15,084 nucleotides of DNA from JACCQS01 sp050999295. GTDB lineage: Bacteria > Actinomycetota > Actinomycetes > Mycobacteriales > Geodermatophilaceae. Within the stretch, counting starts at the first letter, position 1. Each line of letters begins with the position of its first letter. This document shows positions 5,183 to 11,850 of the stretch, in pieces. Both the position numbers and the translations under genes were made by a program. Location: positions 1-15,084 of the forward strand of contig JBPCPI010000219.1 of NCBI GenBank assembly GCA_050999295.1. The letters run 5' to 3'. The notes under the pieces were generated by a model that was given only the letters and a program-made list of their open reading frames with translations, had not been told where the DNA came from and did not search any database.

Positions 5183-5899
5183 GTGGACGATACGTCGAGT
5201 CGTCGCGGGGTCTCGACGGCGCGGGTTTTGGACGCCGCGCTGCTCGCCATGATCAGCGGGGCGCTCTCGATGGTCGCGATGCAGGCAGTGAGCGGTGACT
5301 GGTTTCCGCCCGAGGTCTCGATCAGCCAGTACGGGGTCGGCGAGCACGACTGGATGCTGACGATGACGCTGTTGTTGCTGGCCGGCGCGTCGAGCCTGCT
5401 GTTCTGGGGTGCCTACCGGCAGGGTCCGGCCCGCAGGTGGCAGGTGGCGCTGCCCTGGACGATCTGGATCCTTGCCCTCGTCGTGATGGCGTTCGTCCCG
5501 ACGAACGAGTGGCCCGGACCGTTGTCGTTGACCGGACAGGTTCATCAGGCAGCTGCCGTCTGCGGTCTGTTCACTGCCCCGATCGGCGCTGTTCTGATGG
5601 TCGCGCCGCTTGGCCGAGGCGCCGGGCCGGGACCGGCGGCACGGGCCAGGATCATCGTCATCGCCAGCGCGGCACTGAGTTGGTTCTTCCTGGGACTGTT
5701 GCTGTTGACCAACATCGACATCGACTTCACCGGATTGGGCTACCGACGCGCTTGGTCGCTGCACCAGACCATTGCCGTTGTCCTGGACCTCGTCATGATC
5801 TTCGCTCTGATCATCTGCCAGCGCGCACGGGGAGATGACGAGATGGTACGGCCCGGGACATCCCCGGCCTCGTCCACGTCCAGTTCTGTCGCTGGGTGA
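5183..5899 (+). CDS. DUF998 family integral membrane protein
   Basis: This 238-residue protein has six hydrophobic segments at about residues 17-36, 57-77, 87-105, 119-141, 156-175 and 196-213, matching the DUF998 layout. PTNEWPGPLSLTGQVHQAAA (106-125), an acidic loop then a histidine at the start of the fourth segment, is the region most like the family. The family has no firmly assigned activity, so I give none. The start is GTG at 5183; an ATG at 5175 is in another frame. Its stop overlaps the phosphodiesterase start (GTGA at 5896-5899), so a coupled role with glycerophospholipid breakdown is inferred. The last 20 residues are serine/glycine-rich and probably disordered in the cytoplasm. 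Confidence 0.82.
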   Translation: MDDTSSRRGVSTARVLDAALLAMISGALSMVAMQAVSGDWFPPEVSISQYGVGEHDWMLTMTLLLLAGASSLLFWGAYRQGPARRWQVALPWTIWILALVVMAFVPTNEWPGPLSLTGQVHQAAAVCGLFTAPIGAVLMVAPLGRGAGPGPAARARIIVIASAALSWFFLGLLLLTNIDIDFTGLGYRRAWSLHQTIAVVLDLVMIFALIICQRARGDDEMVRPGTSPASSTSSSVAG

Positions 5900-6687
5900 C
5901 CCGCCACCACCCTGGGGCGGCGCGCTTCCCCTTCCTGGCGGGGCCACTGCCGCTGGCCTTCGTTCACCGCGGTGGCTCGGGCCGGGGCGCGGAGAACTCG
6001 CTGAGTGCGTTTTCGGCGGCCATCGATCTCGGCTACCGCTACCTCGAGACAGACGTGCACACCACGTCCGACGACGTCGCTGTGGTCTTCCATGACCGCA
6101 CTCTGGACCGGGCGACCGATCGGACGGGCCGGATCGATCGCCTGCCGTGGTCGCAGGTCAGGAAGGCGCGCATCGCCGGGTCCGAGCCGATCCCCCGCCT
6201 GGATGAGCTCCTGGCTGCTTTTCCCGGCCTGCGGATCAACATCGACATGAAGTCCCCAGGCGCCGTCCCCGGGGTCACCAGAGCTATCCAACGGGCGGGG
6301 GCGCTGGACCGGGTCTGTGTCGCCTCGTTCGTCGATGCTCGGGTGGCCGCAGCCCGCCGCATGCTCGGCCCGCGGCTGTGCACGTCACTGGGCAGGCGTG
6401 GCGTGGCGGCCCTGCGGCTGGCCTCCTTCTCCCCGCGGGCCAGCGCGCTGCTCGGTGTGCGCGCAGCGTGCGCGCAGCTGCCCATGGCGATCGCCGGTCG
6501 CCCGCTGGTGGACCGCCGGCTGTTGGATACCGCACACGATCTGGGTATGCAGGTCCACGTCTGGACGCTCAACTCTCCGGCCGAGATCTCCTTTGCGCTG
6601 GACCTCGGCGTTGACGGCATCATGACCGATGCACCCGCCGTGCTTCGCGACGTACTAGAGGACAGGGGCCAGTGGCAGAGCAGTTGA
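5896..6687 (+). CDS. glycerophosphodiester phosphodiesterase
   Basis: This 263-residue GDPD-family TIM-barrel enzyme hydrolyses glycerophosphodiesters (deacylated phospholipids) to sn-glycerol 3-phosphate and an alcohol such as ethanolamine, choline or glycerol. Signature residues are present: H24-R25 (VHRGGSG), E33-N34 (AENSLSAF), E51 and D53 in ETDVH, H66 in FHDRTLDR, D117/K119 in NIDMKS, then VHVWTLN and DGIMTDAP near the C-terminus. There is no signal peptide, so it is likely cytosolic (UgpQ-like) rather than secreted (GlpQ-like). The GTG start overlaps the DUF998 stop, and the acyltransferase start lies 16 bases inside its 3' end. Its glycerol 3-phosphate could feed that acyltransferase's pathway. 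Confidence 0.92.
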   Translation: MTRHHPGAARFPFLAGPLPLAFVHRGGSGRGAENSLSAFSAAIDLGYRYLETDVHTTSDDVAVVFHDRTLDRATDRTGRIDRLPWSQVRKARIAGSEPIPRLDELLAAFPGLRINIDMKSPGAVPGVTRAIQRAGALDRVCVASFVDARVAAARRMLGPRLCTSLGRRGVAALRLASFSPRASALLGVRAACAQLPMAIAGRPLVDRRLLDTAHDLGMQVHVWTLNSPAEISFALDLGVDGIMTDAPAVLRDVLEDRGQWQSS

Positions 6688-7538
6688 GCCAGCGCGTGCC
6701 GGACTGGGTGAGCAGGCAATGCGAGATCGCCTCGCGACCGCTGTGGCCGGCGTGGGGAGCGCTGCTGCATTACGGTGCTCCCCTGGCCAGTCTCCCTGGT
6801 CGGGTCACGGTGACCGGGAGCGTTGACCCAACATTGCTTGCTGGCCCACTCATCGTGGTGGCCAACCACATCGGGGACTATGAGCCGATCGTACTGGCGC
6901 CGTCGCTGTACAAGGTGGGTATCCGCCCACGGTTCATGGCCACCCGTGGACTGATGACCGCCCCCGGCCTCGGGCCGTTGCTGGAACGGGCCGGCTTCAT
7001 TCGGGTCGATCGGGGTAGCGAGGACGCCCGGCACGCGCTGACCGTGATGGAGACGGCCTTGCGCAACAACGGGCACATCCTTGTCTACCCCGAGGGCCGG
7101 ATCGGGCTCGACCGTGACCTCTGGCCCGAACGCGGCCGCAGCGGGGTCGCCCGGATGGCACTGAATACTAGGGTCCCGGTCATCCCGGTCAGCTCGTGGG
7201 GTGCCCACGAAGTGCTGTGCTACGCCGACGACATACGCAAACTGGGTAGCTTCGCCCGCGCGTTCTGGCGTCAGCCCGCGATGAAGGTGCACGTCGGCCC
7301 GCCCGTACCGCTCGGTGACCTGAACGCGGACCGGATGGGCGACGCCAACCGGGCGCGTGCGCGGATCATCGCCGCCATCACGATCCAGTTGCAGGAGTTG
7401 CGACGACACGTGCCCGGGCGTCCCCGGCACCTGGATCCGACCCGGCCGTGCCCGGAGACGAGCACGGCAGCCTTCTCCGGCGGGCAGGTGCCCGCGGAGT
7501 TGCGTGCGCTCATCACGTCGGAGCGGCCGAACCCCTAG
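6672..7538 (+). CDS. PlsC-type 1-acylglycerol-3-phosphate acyltransferase family protein
   Basis: This 288-residue membrane-associated acyltransferase probably moves an acyl chain onto a lysophospholipid or similar acceptor. Motif I reads NHIGDYEP (65-72): the usual HX4D is HX4E here (H66, E71). Motif II is FIRVDRG (109-115), motif III YPEGRIGLDRDLWP (139-152), motif IV VPVIPVSSWG (168-177). The last 40 residues are proline/arginine-rich and likely disordered. The GTG start at 6672 lies inside the phosphodiesterase gene and follows a GAGGACAGGGG purine stretch, so the two genes are coupled. The acceptor may be glycerophosphate-based given the partner gene, but mannoside or other acyl acceptors cannot be excluded. 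Confidence 0.88.
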   Translation: MAEQLSQRVPDWVSRQCEIASRPLWPAWGALLHYGAPLASLPGRVTVTGSVDPTLLAGPLIVVANHIGDYEPIVLAPSLYKVGIRPRFMATRGLMTAPGLGPLLERAGFIRVDRGSEDARHALTVMETALRNNGHILVYPEGRIGLDRDLWPERGRSGVARMALNTRVPVIPVSSWGAHEVLCYADDIRKLGSFARAFWRQPAMKVHVGPPVPLGDLNADRMGDANRARARIIAAITIQLQELRRHVPGRPRHLDPTRPCPETSTAAFSGGQVPAELRALITSERPNP

Positions 7539-7582
7539 GCTGCCGTCAGCGCCCGGCGCGGCATACCGGAGGAGACCCACGA

Positions 7583-7621
7583 ATGAGGCCCGAATTTGAC
7601 GCTAGCGGGGACAACAGATGA
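7583..7621 (+). CDS. 12-codon leader mini-ORF coupled to the MFS gene
   Basis: ATG at 7583 starts MRPEFDASGDNR, then TGA at 7619-7621, which overlaps the transporter ATG at 7618 (ATGA). A near-ideal ribosome-binding site, GGAGGAG at 7568-7574, sits eight bases before this ATG, while the transporter ATG has only GGGG in front. Translation of the mini-ORF would carry ribosomes to the transporter start. The peptide shows no run of one amino acid that would suggest classic attenuation. It may also be the degenerate end of an older gene. Confidence 0.55.
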   Translation: MRPEFDASGDNR

Positions 7622-8973
7622 GTACCGCAGCTGTGGATCGAGACACGATCGAAGCGCCGGGCGGCCGCGGACAGGTGCTCGCCTGGGGACTGTGGGACTG
7701 GGGGTCGGCGGCTTACAACGCCGTCATTCTCACCTTCGTCTTCTCGGTGTACCTGACGGACTCGGTCGGAGCTGATCTACCCGGCTCGATCAGCGCGAAC
7801 AGTTACCTTGCCTGGTCGATCGGGATCGCCGGATTGTTCATCGCCCTGCTCGCCCCGGTCACCGGGCAGCGCGCGGATGCCGGTGGTCACCGCAAGCTCT
7901 CGCTCGGCTTCTGGACCGGACTCGTCGTCCTGTCAACGGCAGGACTGTTCTTCGTCGAGGACGAGTACTCCTACCTCTGGCTCGGGCTGGTGCTGCTTGC
8001 CCTGGGCTCAATCTTCTTCGAGTTCGCGTCGGTCTCCTACAACGCAATGCTGCGACAGGTCTCGACACCGGCCACCATCGGTCGAGTCTCGGGATTCGGT
8101 TGGGCCATGGGCTATTTCGGCGGAATCGTGCTCTTGCTGCTCGTCTATGTGGGGTTCGTCACCGGGGACGGGGACACGCGAGGAGCACTGGGCATCAGCA
8201 ACGAAGCCGGCCTCAACATCCGCATGATCGCCCTGGTAGCCGCAGTATGGTTCGCCCTGTTCGCGATTCCCGTCCTGTTGAAGGTCCCCGAGACCCCTGG
8301 ACTGCCCAAGGACAAACGCCTGGGCTTCGTCGCGTCGTACAAGAAGTTGTTCGCCGATCTGAAGGAGCTCTACCGGACCGACCGGCACACGGTGTACTTC
8401 CTCGGCGCGAGTGCGCTGTTCCGGGACGGGTTGGCCGCCATCTTCACCTTTGGTGCAGTCCTCGCGGTCACCGTGTACGACATCAACGAGGCGGACGTGC
8501 TCATCTTCGGCGTCGCCGCCAACGTGGCCTCTGCCCTCGGCGCGATCATCGGCGGACGGCTCGACGATCGGCTCGGGCCGAAGGCAGTGATCATGGGGTC
8601 GCTGATCGGAATGCTGGTCAGCGGCGGAATCCTCGCCTTCCTCTCGGGCCCGACCTCGTTCTGGATCTTCGGCCTCGCCCTGACCCTCTTCGTCGGGCCG
8701 GCCCAGTCCTCGTCGCGTACCTATTTGGCCCGGCTGACTCCGCCGGGCCGGGAAGGGCAGATGTTCGGTCTCTACGCCACAACCGGCCGCGCTGTGTCCT
8801 TCCTGGCACCCAGTCTGGTCGGGTTCTTCACCTTCGCCTTCGACTCAAACCGAGCCGGAATCATCGGCATCCTTCTGGTCCTGGCCGCCGGGACGATCGC
8901 GTTGGCTGGTGTACGGCCGCCCTCGGCCGAACTCGACGCGGCGCATGCGACTCAGGAGCGGCGCGAAACCTAG
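7618..8973 (+). CDS. MFS transporter, Atg22/UMF1-like
   Basis: This 451-residue membrane protein has about twelve hydrophobic segments in two groups of six. WGLWDWGSAAYNAVILTFVF near the N-terminus is the mark of the Atg22/UMF1 group (commonly WDWxxSAxxxVI). ALLAPVTGQRADAGGHRK is the MFS A-like loop between segments 2 and 3, and GGRLDDRLGPKAVIMGSL is the matching loop in the second half. The central cytoplasmic loop (KVPETPGLPKDKRLGFVASY) has normal length. Yeast Atg22 exports amino acids from the vacuole; bacterial members have no agreed substrate. It lies 79 bases after the acyltransferase and may be in the same transcript. It faces the methyltransferase-like gene with only 14 bases between stops and no terminator. 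Confidence 0.88.
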   Translation: MSTAAVDRDTIEAPGGRGQVLAWGLWDWGSAAYNAVILTFVFSVYLTDSVGADLPGSISANSYLAWSIGIAGLFIALLAPVTGQRADAGGHRKLSLGFWTGLVVLSTAGLFFVEDEYSYLWLGLVLLALGSIFFEFASVSYNAMLRQVSTPATIGRVSGFGWAMGYFGGIVLLLLVYVGFVTGDGDTRGALGISNEAGLNIRMIALVAAVWFALFAIPVLLKVPETPGLPKDKRLGFVASYKKLFADLKELYRTDRHTVYFLGASALFRDGLAAIFTFGAVLAVTVYDINEADVLIFGVAANVASALGAIIGGRLDDRLGPKAVIMGSLIGMLVSGGILAFLSGPTSFWIFGLALTLFVGPAQSSSRTYLARLTPPGREGQMFGLYATTGRAVSFLAPSLVGFFTFAFDSNRAGIIGILLVLAAGTIALAGVRPPSAELDAAHATQERRET

Positions 8974-8987
8974 GTCGTGCTCGCCGG

Positions 8988-9485
8988 TCACGGTCCGCCA
9001 GGACGTCTCGGCCACCATGCCGGTACGGCCCTTCGGTAGGCGGTGTACTGCTCGCCAAAGCGCCGGGTCAGGGTCGGCTCCTCATACCACCGCACGAAAC
9101 TGGACACCGCGATCGCCACGGCTCCCCCGTAGATCAGCACCCACGGCTGGGCGAAGACGAGTGCCTGGCCGAGAATCACTAACAGGACAGCAACGTACAT
9201 CGGGTTCCTGACCCAGCGGTAGAGGCCGCGGACGACGAGGGTCTCGGTGGGCGCCGTGGGGGCGGGGGTCCCCCGCCCATCGGTTACGAAGCGGACGAAG
9301 GAGTCCAGCAGCCCCACAGATCCGACTGCGATGCATGTCCACCCGAGCGTGGTGCTCGCCCAGTGCCCCTCCCATTGCGGGCCGTTGCCAGACGCGACGA
9401 TCCACAGCGGGATGCCGCCGGCCACCACACCCGGTACGCAGAGCAGAAAGATGCCAGCCCCCCAGGCGGCCTTCGACGTACGCAT
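8988..9485 (-). CDS. isoprenylcysteine carboxyl methyltransferase-like membrane protein
   Basis: This 165-residue protein has four hydrophobic stretches (about 9-30, 45-65, 97-113 and 115-131). The C-terminal signature RGLYRWVRNPMYVAVLLVIL (86-105), then YEEPTLTRRFGEQYTAYRRA (134-153) and WWPR, is that of the ICMT/phospholipid methyltransferase superfamily, where the RNPMY and E-E segments bind S-adenosylmethionine. Bacterial members are mostly uncharacterised and may methylate lipids or small hydrophobic acids. The ATG at 9485 has GGGGGA seven bases upstream. It is transcribed divergently from rbpA and convergently with the MFS transporter. Next to lipid genes, a lipid substrate is an attractive guess, no more. 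Confidence 0.85.
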   Translation of the reverse strand: MRTSKAAWGAGIFLLCVPGVVAGGIPLWIVASGNGPQWEGHWASTTLGWTCIAVGSVGLLDSFVRFVTDGRGTPAPTAPTETLVVRGLYRWVRNPMYVAVLLVILGQALVFAQPWVLIYGGAVAIAVSSFVRWYEEPTLTRRFGEQYTAYRRAVPAWWPRRPGGP

Positions 9486-9614
9486 CAGGCAGTCCCCCTT
9501 CAGCTCCGAGCGAGGTTCGGGTCAGACCGGACCTCGTGTTGACCGGTCGGGCGCTGGCTGGGGTGGTCGCGGCGGTGTGAAGTGCTCAAGTCGTCTCCTG
9601 GTACGAGTGCGCTA

Positions 9615-9644
9615 ATACGGGTTGACTAGCACAGCCGTATCAAC
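9615..9644. repeat. nested inverted repeats in the ICMT-rbpA intergenic region
   Basis: ATACGG (9615-9620) pairs with CCGTAT (9635-9640), and GTTGA (9621-9625) pairs with TCAAC (9640-9644); the two dyads compete for the same bases. The segment sits in the gap between two divergent genes, where regulator sites are expected. It is too short to be certain. Confidence 0.35.
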
Positions 9645-9738
9645 AAACGGGGCTGGAAAGTCCGGAGTTTGGGCAATCCGAACGCGAGCGGGATGCGAAT
9701 GGTGAGCAAGGACACCAACACGCTCCGTGCCGACATCG

Positions 9739-9764
9739 GGAATCATCCCGGCGGCCCGCTCGTT
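9739..9764 (+). promoter_or_regulatory. SigR/SigH-type promoter of rbpA
   Basis: GGAAT at 9739-9743 and GTT at 9762-9764 are separated by exactly 18 bases, matching the consensus of the thiol-stress sigma factor SigR (SigH in mycobacteria). Transcription would start near 9771, giving a leader of about 27 bases that contains the AGGGAGG ribosome-binding site. In Streptomyces coelicolor rbpA is a known SigR target, so the match lies in front of the expected gene. Disulfide-stress induction is inferred. The remaining 9486-9738 holds no gene. Confidence 0.8.
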
Positions 9765-9797
9765 GGCTTCAGTAGCACAGTCCAGGGAGGGAACACA

Positions 9798-10142
9798 ATG
9801 GGAGAGCGGTCATTGCGCGGCAGCCGGCTTGGCAGCATTAGCTACGAGACCGACCGCAACGCTGAGCCGATCGCGCGCCAGTTGATGCAGTACAAGTGCG
9901 CGAACGGACACTCATTCGCGGTCCCCTTTGCCGATGATGCCGAGGTACCGCTGGTCTGGGAATGCAAGAACGACGGATCGCTGGCCCGTCTTGTCGGTGG
10001 TGACGAGCCGTCCGCCAAGAAGGGGAAGCCACCGAGGACGCACTGGGACATGCTTTTGGAGCGGCGCAGTATCGAAGACCTCGAAGAGGTTCTCGCCGAG
10101 CGACTGGAAGTCCTACGCGGACGGCGTACCCGCTCCGCCTGA
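9798..10142 (+). CDS. rbpA: RNA polymerase-binding protein RbpA
   Basis: This 114-residue protein binds RNA polymerase and group 1/2 sigma factors, stabilising the holoenzyme and promoter opening; the family is unique to Actinobacteria. The N-terminal tail MGERSLRGSRLGSISYETDR contacts the polymerase and promoter, residues 30-66 form the core domain, and KPPRTHWDMLLERRSIEDLE (77-96) is the linker and sigma-interaction domain. Of the zinc ligands known in the Streptomyces protein, C34, H38 and C56 are present but the fourth position (59) is Asp. The frame is open to 9669, but the ATG at 9798 has AGGGAGG seven bases upstream and gives the family N-terminus. Regulation is by a SigR-type promoter, and a strong terminator follows. 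Confidence 0.97.
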   Translation: MGERSLRGSRLGSISYETDRNAEPIARQLMQYKCANGHSFAVPFADDAEVPLVWECKNDGSLARLVGGDEPSAKKGKPPRTHWDMLLERRSIEDLEEVLAERLEVLRGRRTRSA

Positions 10143-10161
10143 CGCAACTAAGCGCAGCATC

Positions 10162-10197
10162 GAACCGCCCGGTCACCTGACCGGGCGGTTCTTTCTT
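10162..10197 (+). terminator. intrinsic terminator of rbpA
   Basis: GAACCGCCCGGTCA (10162-10175) and TGACCGGGCGGTTC (10178-10191) are exact inverse copies separated by CC. The outermost base pairs close on the tail TTTCTT (10192-10197). In RNA this is a 12-13 bp GC-rich hairpin with a tight loop and a U-rich tail, placed 20 bases after the rbpA stop. It isolates rbpA from the permease operon. Confidence 0.92.
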
Positions 10198-10314
10198 GCT
10201 CGAGTCCATTCGGTACGGGGACAGACCATTGATTTCGCCGCTCGGTCGGAGCAGGCTGCCCGCAGCTATCCAGATTCGGGCGCCGCCCGGACGGCTGACC
10301 AGCGCGAGGCCCAC

Positions 10315-11850
10315 ATGGCATCACAGACCGCTGTCCCCCCTTCTGCCTCCGAACCAGTTCTCGACGCGGACGCTGCCCGCTTGGCCGAGATGGGCTACAA
10401 GCAAGAGTTGCATCGGGGGTTGTCGGGCTTCTCGAACTTCGCGGTCTCGTTTTCGATCATCTCCATCCTCGCCGGCTGTATCACCACCTACTACCTGGCG
10501 ATGGATGCCGGCGGGCCGATGGCGATCACTCTCGGTTGGCCGTTGGTGGGGATCTTCGTGCTCATGGTGGCTCTTGCCATGGCCGAGGTGTGCTCCCGCT
10601 ACCCCACCGCCGGCGGGCTGTACTGGTGGGCCGGTCAGCTGGCGAAGAAGAACAAACGGGTCTGGGCCTGGTACACCGGCTGGTTCAACTTCCTCGGCGA
10701 GGTCGCAGTGACCGCGGGCATCGACTACGGGGCAGCCATCACCTGGATGGCGCTGATGAACCTGGTCTTCGGCCTGGAAGTCACGGCCCTGACCACGTTC
10801 ATCGCGTTCCTCATCATCATCGTGCTGCACGGCCTGCTGAACACCTTCGGCGTCAGCCTGGTCAAATTGCTTTCGAACGTGAGCGCCTGGTGGCACATTG
10901 CCGGGGTGGCGCTCATCGTCGCCGTGCTGGTCTTCGTCCCGGACCAGCACCAGACCCTGCAGTTCACCTTCTTCGAGTTCAAGAACGAGACCGGCTGGAC
11001 CAACGTGGTCTACGTCTTCCTCATCGGGCTGCTGATGGCGCAGTACACCTACACCGGATACGACGCCTCGGCGCACGTCGCCGAGGAGACCATCAACGCC
11101 TCGCGGGAGGCGCCGAACGGCATCGTCCGCAGCGTATGGGTTTCGATCATCGCCGGCTGGATCCTGCTCATCGCGGTGACCGCCGCGATCCAGGACTATG
11201 CCGCGCAACGGGCCACCGACACCGGGCTGCCGCCGGCCCAGATCTTCATCGATGCAGCAGGCCGGACGACGGGGATCTTCCTGCTGTTCATCTGTGCGGT
11301 CGCCCAGTTCTTCTGCGGGATGGCCTCGGTGACCGCGAACTCGCGGATGTCCTTCGCCTTCAGCCGGGACAACGCCCTGCCTGGGTCCAAACTGTGGGCC
11401 AAGGTGAACCCCCGGACCGGAACGCCGACGAACTCGATCTGGCTGTGCGTCACGCTCTCGGCGATCCTGGTCCTACCCTCGCTCTACAGCCTCACCGCCT
11501 ACTTCGCGGTGGTCTCGATCGCGGTGATCGGCCTCTACATCGCCTATGTGACACCGGTGTTCCTCCGGCGGCGCAATCCCGATTTCGTGAACGGCCCGTG
11601 GAGTCTCGGCAAGTGGAGCGCACCGGTCGGCTGGATCGCGGTCGCTTGGGTGACCTTCATCGTGATCCTGTTCATGCTGCCGCCGTACTCCCCGGTCACC
11701 ATCACCACGTTCAACTATGCGCCGGTGACTGTCGCGTTCGTCCTCATCCTGGCCACCGTGCTGTGGTTCACAACGGGCAGAAAGAACTTCATGGTCAGGC
11801 CGCCGGAAGGACACACGACGGTCCCGGCGAAAGAGATTCTGCACGAGTGA
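10315..11850 (+). CDS. APC-superfamily amino acid/amine permease
   Basis: This 511-residue permease has about twelve membrane segments and imports an amino acid or amine with protons. The start region GYKQELHRGLSGFSNFAVSF, then SILAGCITTYYLAMDAGGPM, EVCSRYPTAGGLYWWAGQLA and MAQYTYTGYDASAHVAEETI, matches the amino acid-choline-GABA (ACT/UGA4-like) group of the APC superfamily. The ATG at 10315 has GAGG five bases upstream; the longer open frame reaches back through the rbpA terminator and is rejected. The stop overlaps the synthetase start (GTGA at 11847-11850), so the carried substrate is probably the amine that the synthetase glutamylates, such as a polyamine, ethanolamine or another monoamine. 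Confidence 0.92.
   Translation: MASQTAVPPSASEPVLDADAARLAEMGYKQELHRGLSGFSNFAVSFSIISILAGCITTYYLAMDAGGPMAITLGWPLVGIFVLMVALAMAEVCSRYPTAGGLYWWAGQLAKKNKRVWAWYTGWFNFLGEVAVTAGIDYGAAITWMALMNLVFGLEVTALTTFIAFLIIIVLHGLLNTFGVSLVKLLSNVSAWWHIAGVALIVAVLVFVPDQHQTLQFTFFEFKNETGWTNVVYVFLIGLLMAQYTYTGYDASAHVAEETINASREAPNGIVRSVWVSIIAGWILLIAVTAAIQDYAAQRATDTGLPPAQIFIDAAGRTTGIFLLFICAVAQFFCGMASVTANSRMSFAFSRDNALPGSKLWAKVNPRTGTPTNSIWLCVTLSAILVLPSLYSLTAYFAVVSIAVIGLYIAYVTPVFLRRRNPDFVNGPWSLGKWSAPVGWIAVAWVTFIVILFMLPPYSPVTITTFNYAPVTVAFVLILATVLWFTTGRKNFMVRPPEGHTTVPAKEILHE

Noticed and set aside
6039..7580. 513-codon open frame on the - strand
   Set aside because: It runs antisense to the GDPD and PlsC genes, whose motifs are clear. 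The translation is arginine/proline/serine-rich, as expected for the complement of GC-rich coding DNA.
9622..9650. TTGACT as a -35 box for rbpA
   Set aside because: No acceptable -10 box is found 16-19 bases downstream; the SigR-type pair closer to the gene is much better.
9669..9797. N-terminal extension of RbpA
   Set aside because: The strong ribosome-binding site, the SigR promoter placement and the family N-terminus (MGERSLRGSRLG) all support ATG 9798; the extension would start upstream of the promoter.
9928..10314. N-terminal extension of the permease
   Set aside because: It would run through rbpA and its terminator hairpin; the residues are not permease-like and ATG 10315 has its own ribosome-binding site.
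10321..11208. 295-codon open frame on the - strand
   Set aside because: It is the antisense of the permease; its Asp/Gly/Val/His-rich make-up mirrors membrane-protein codons on the opposite strand.
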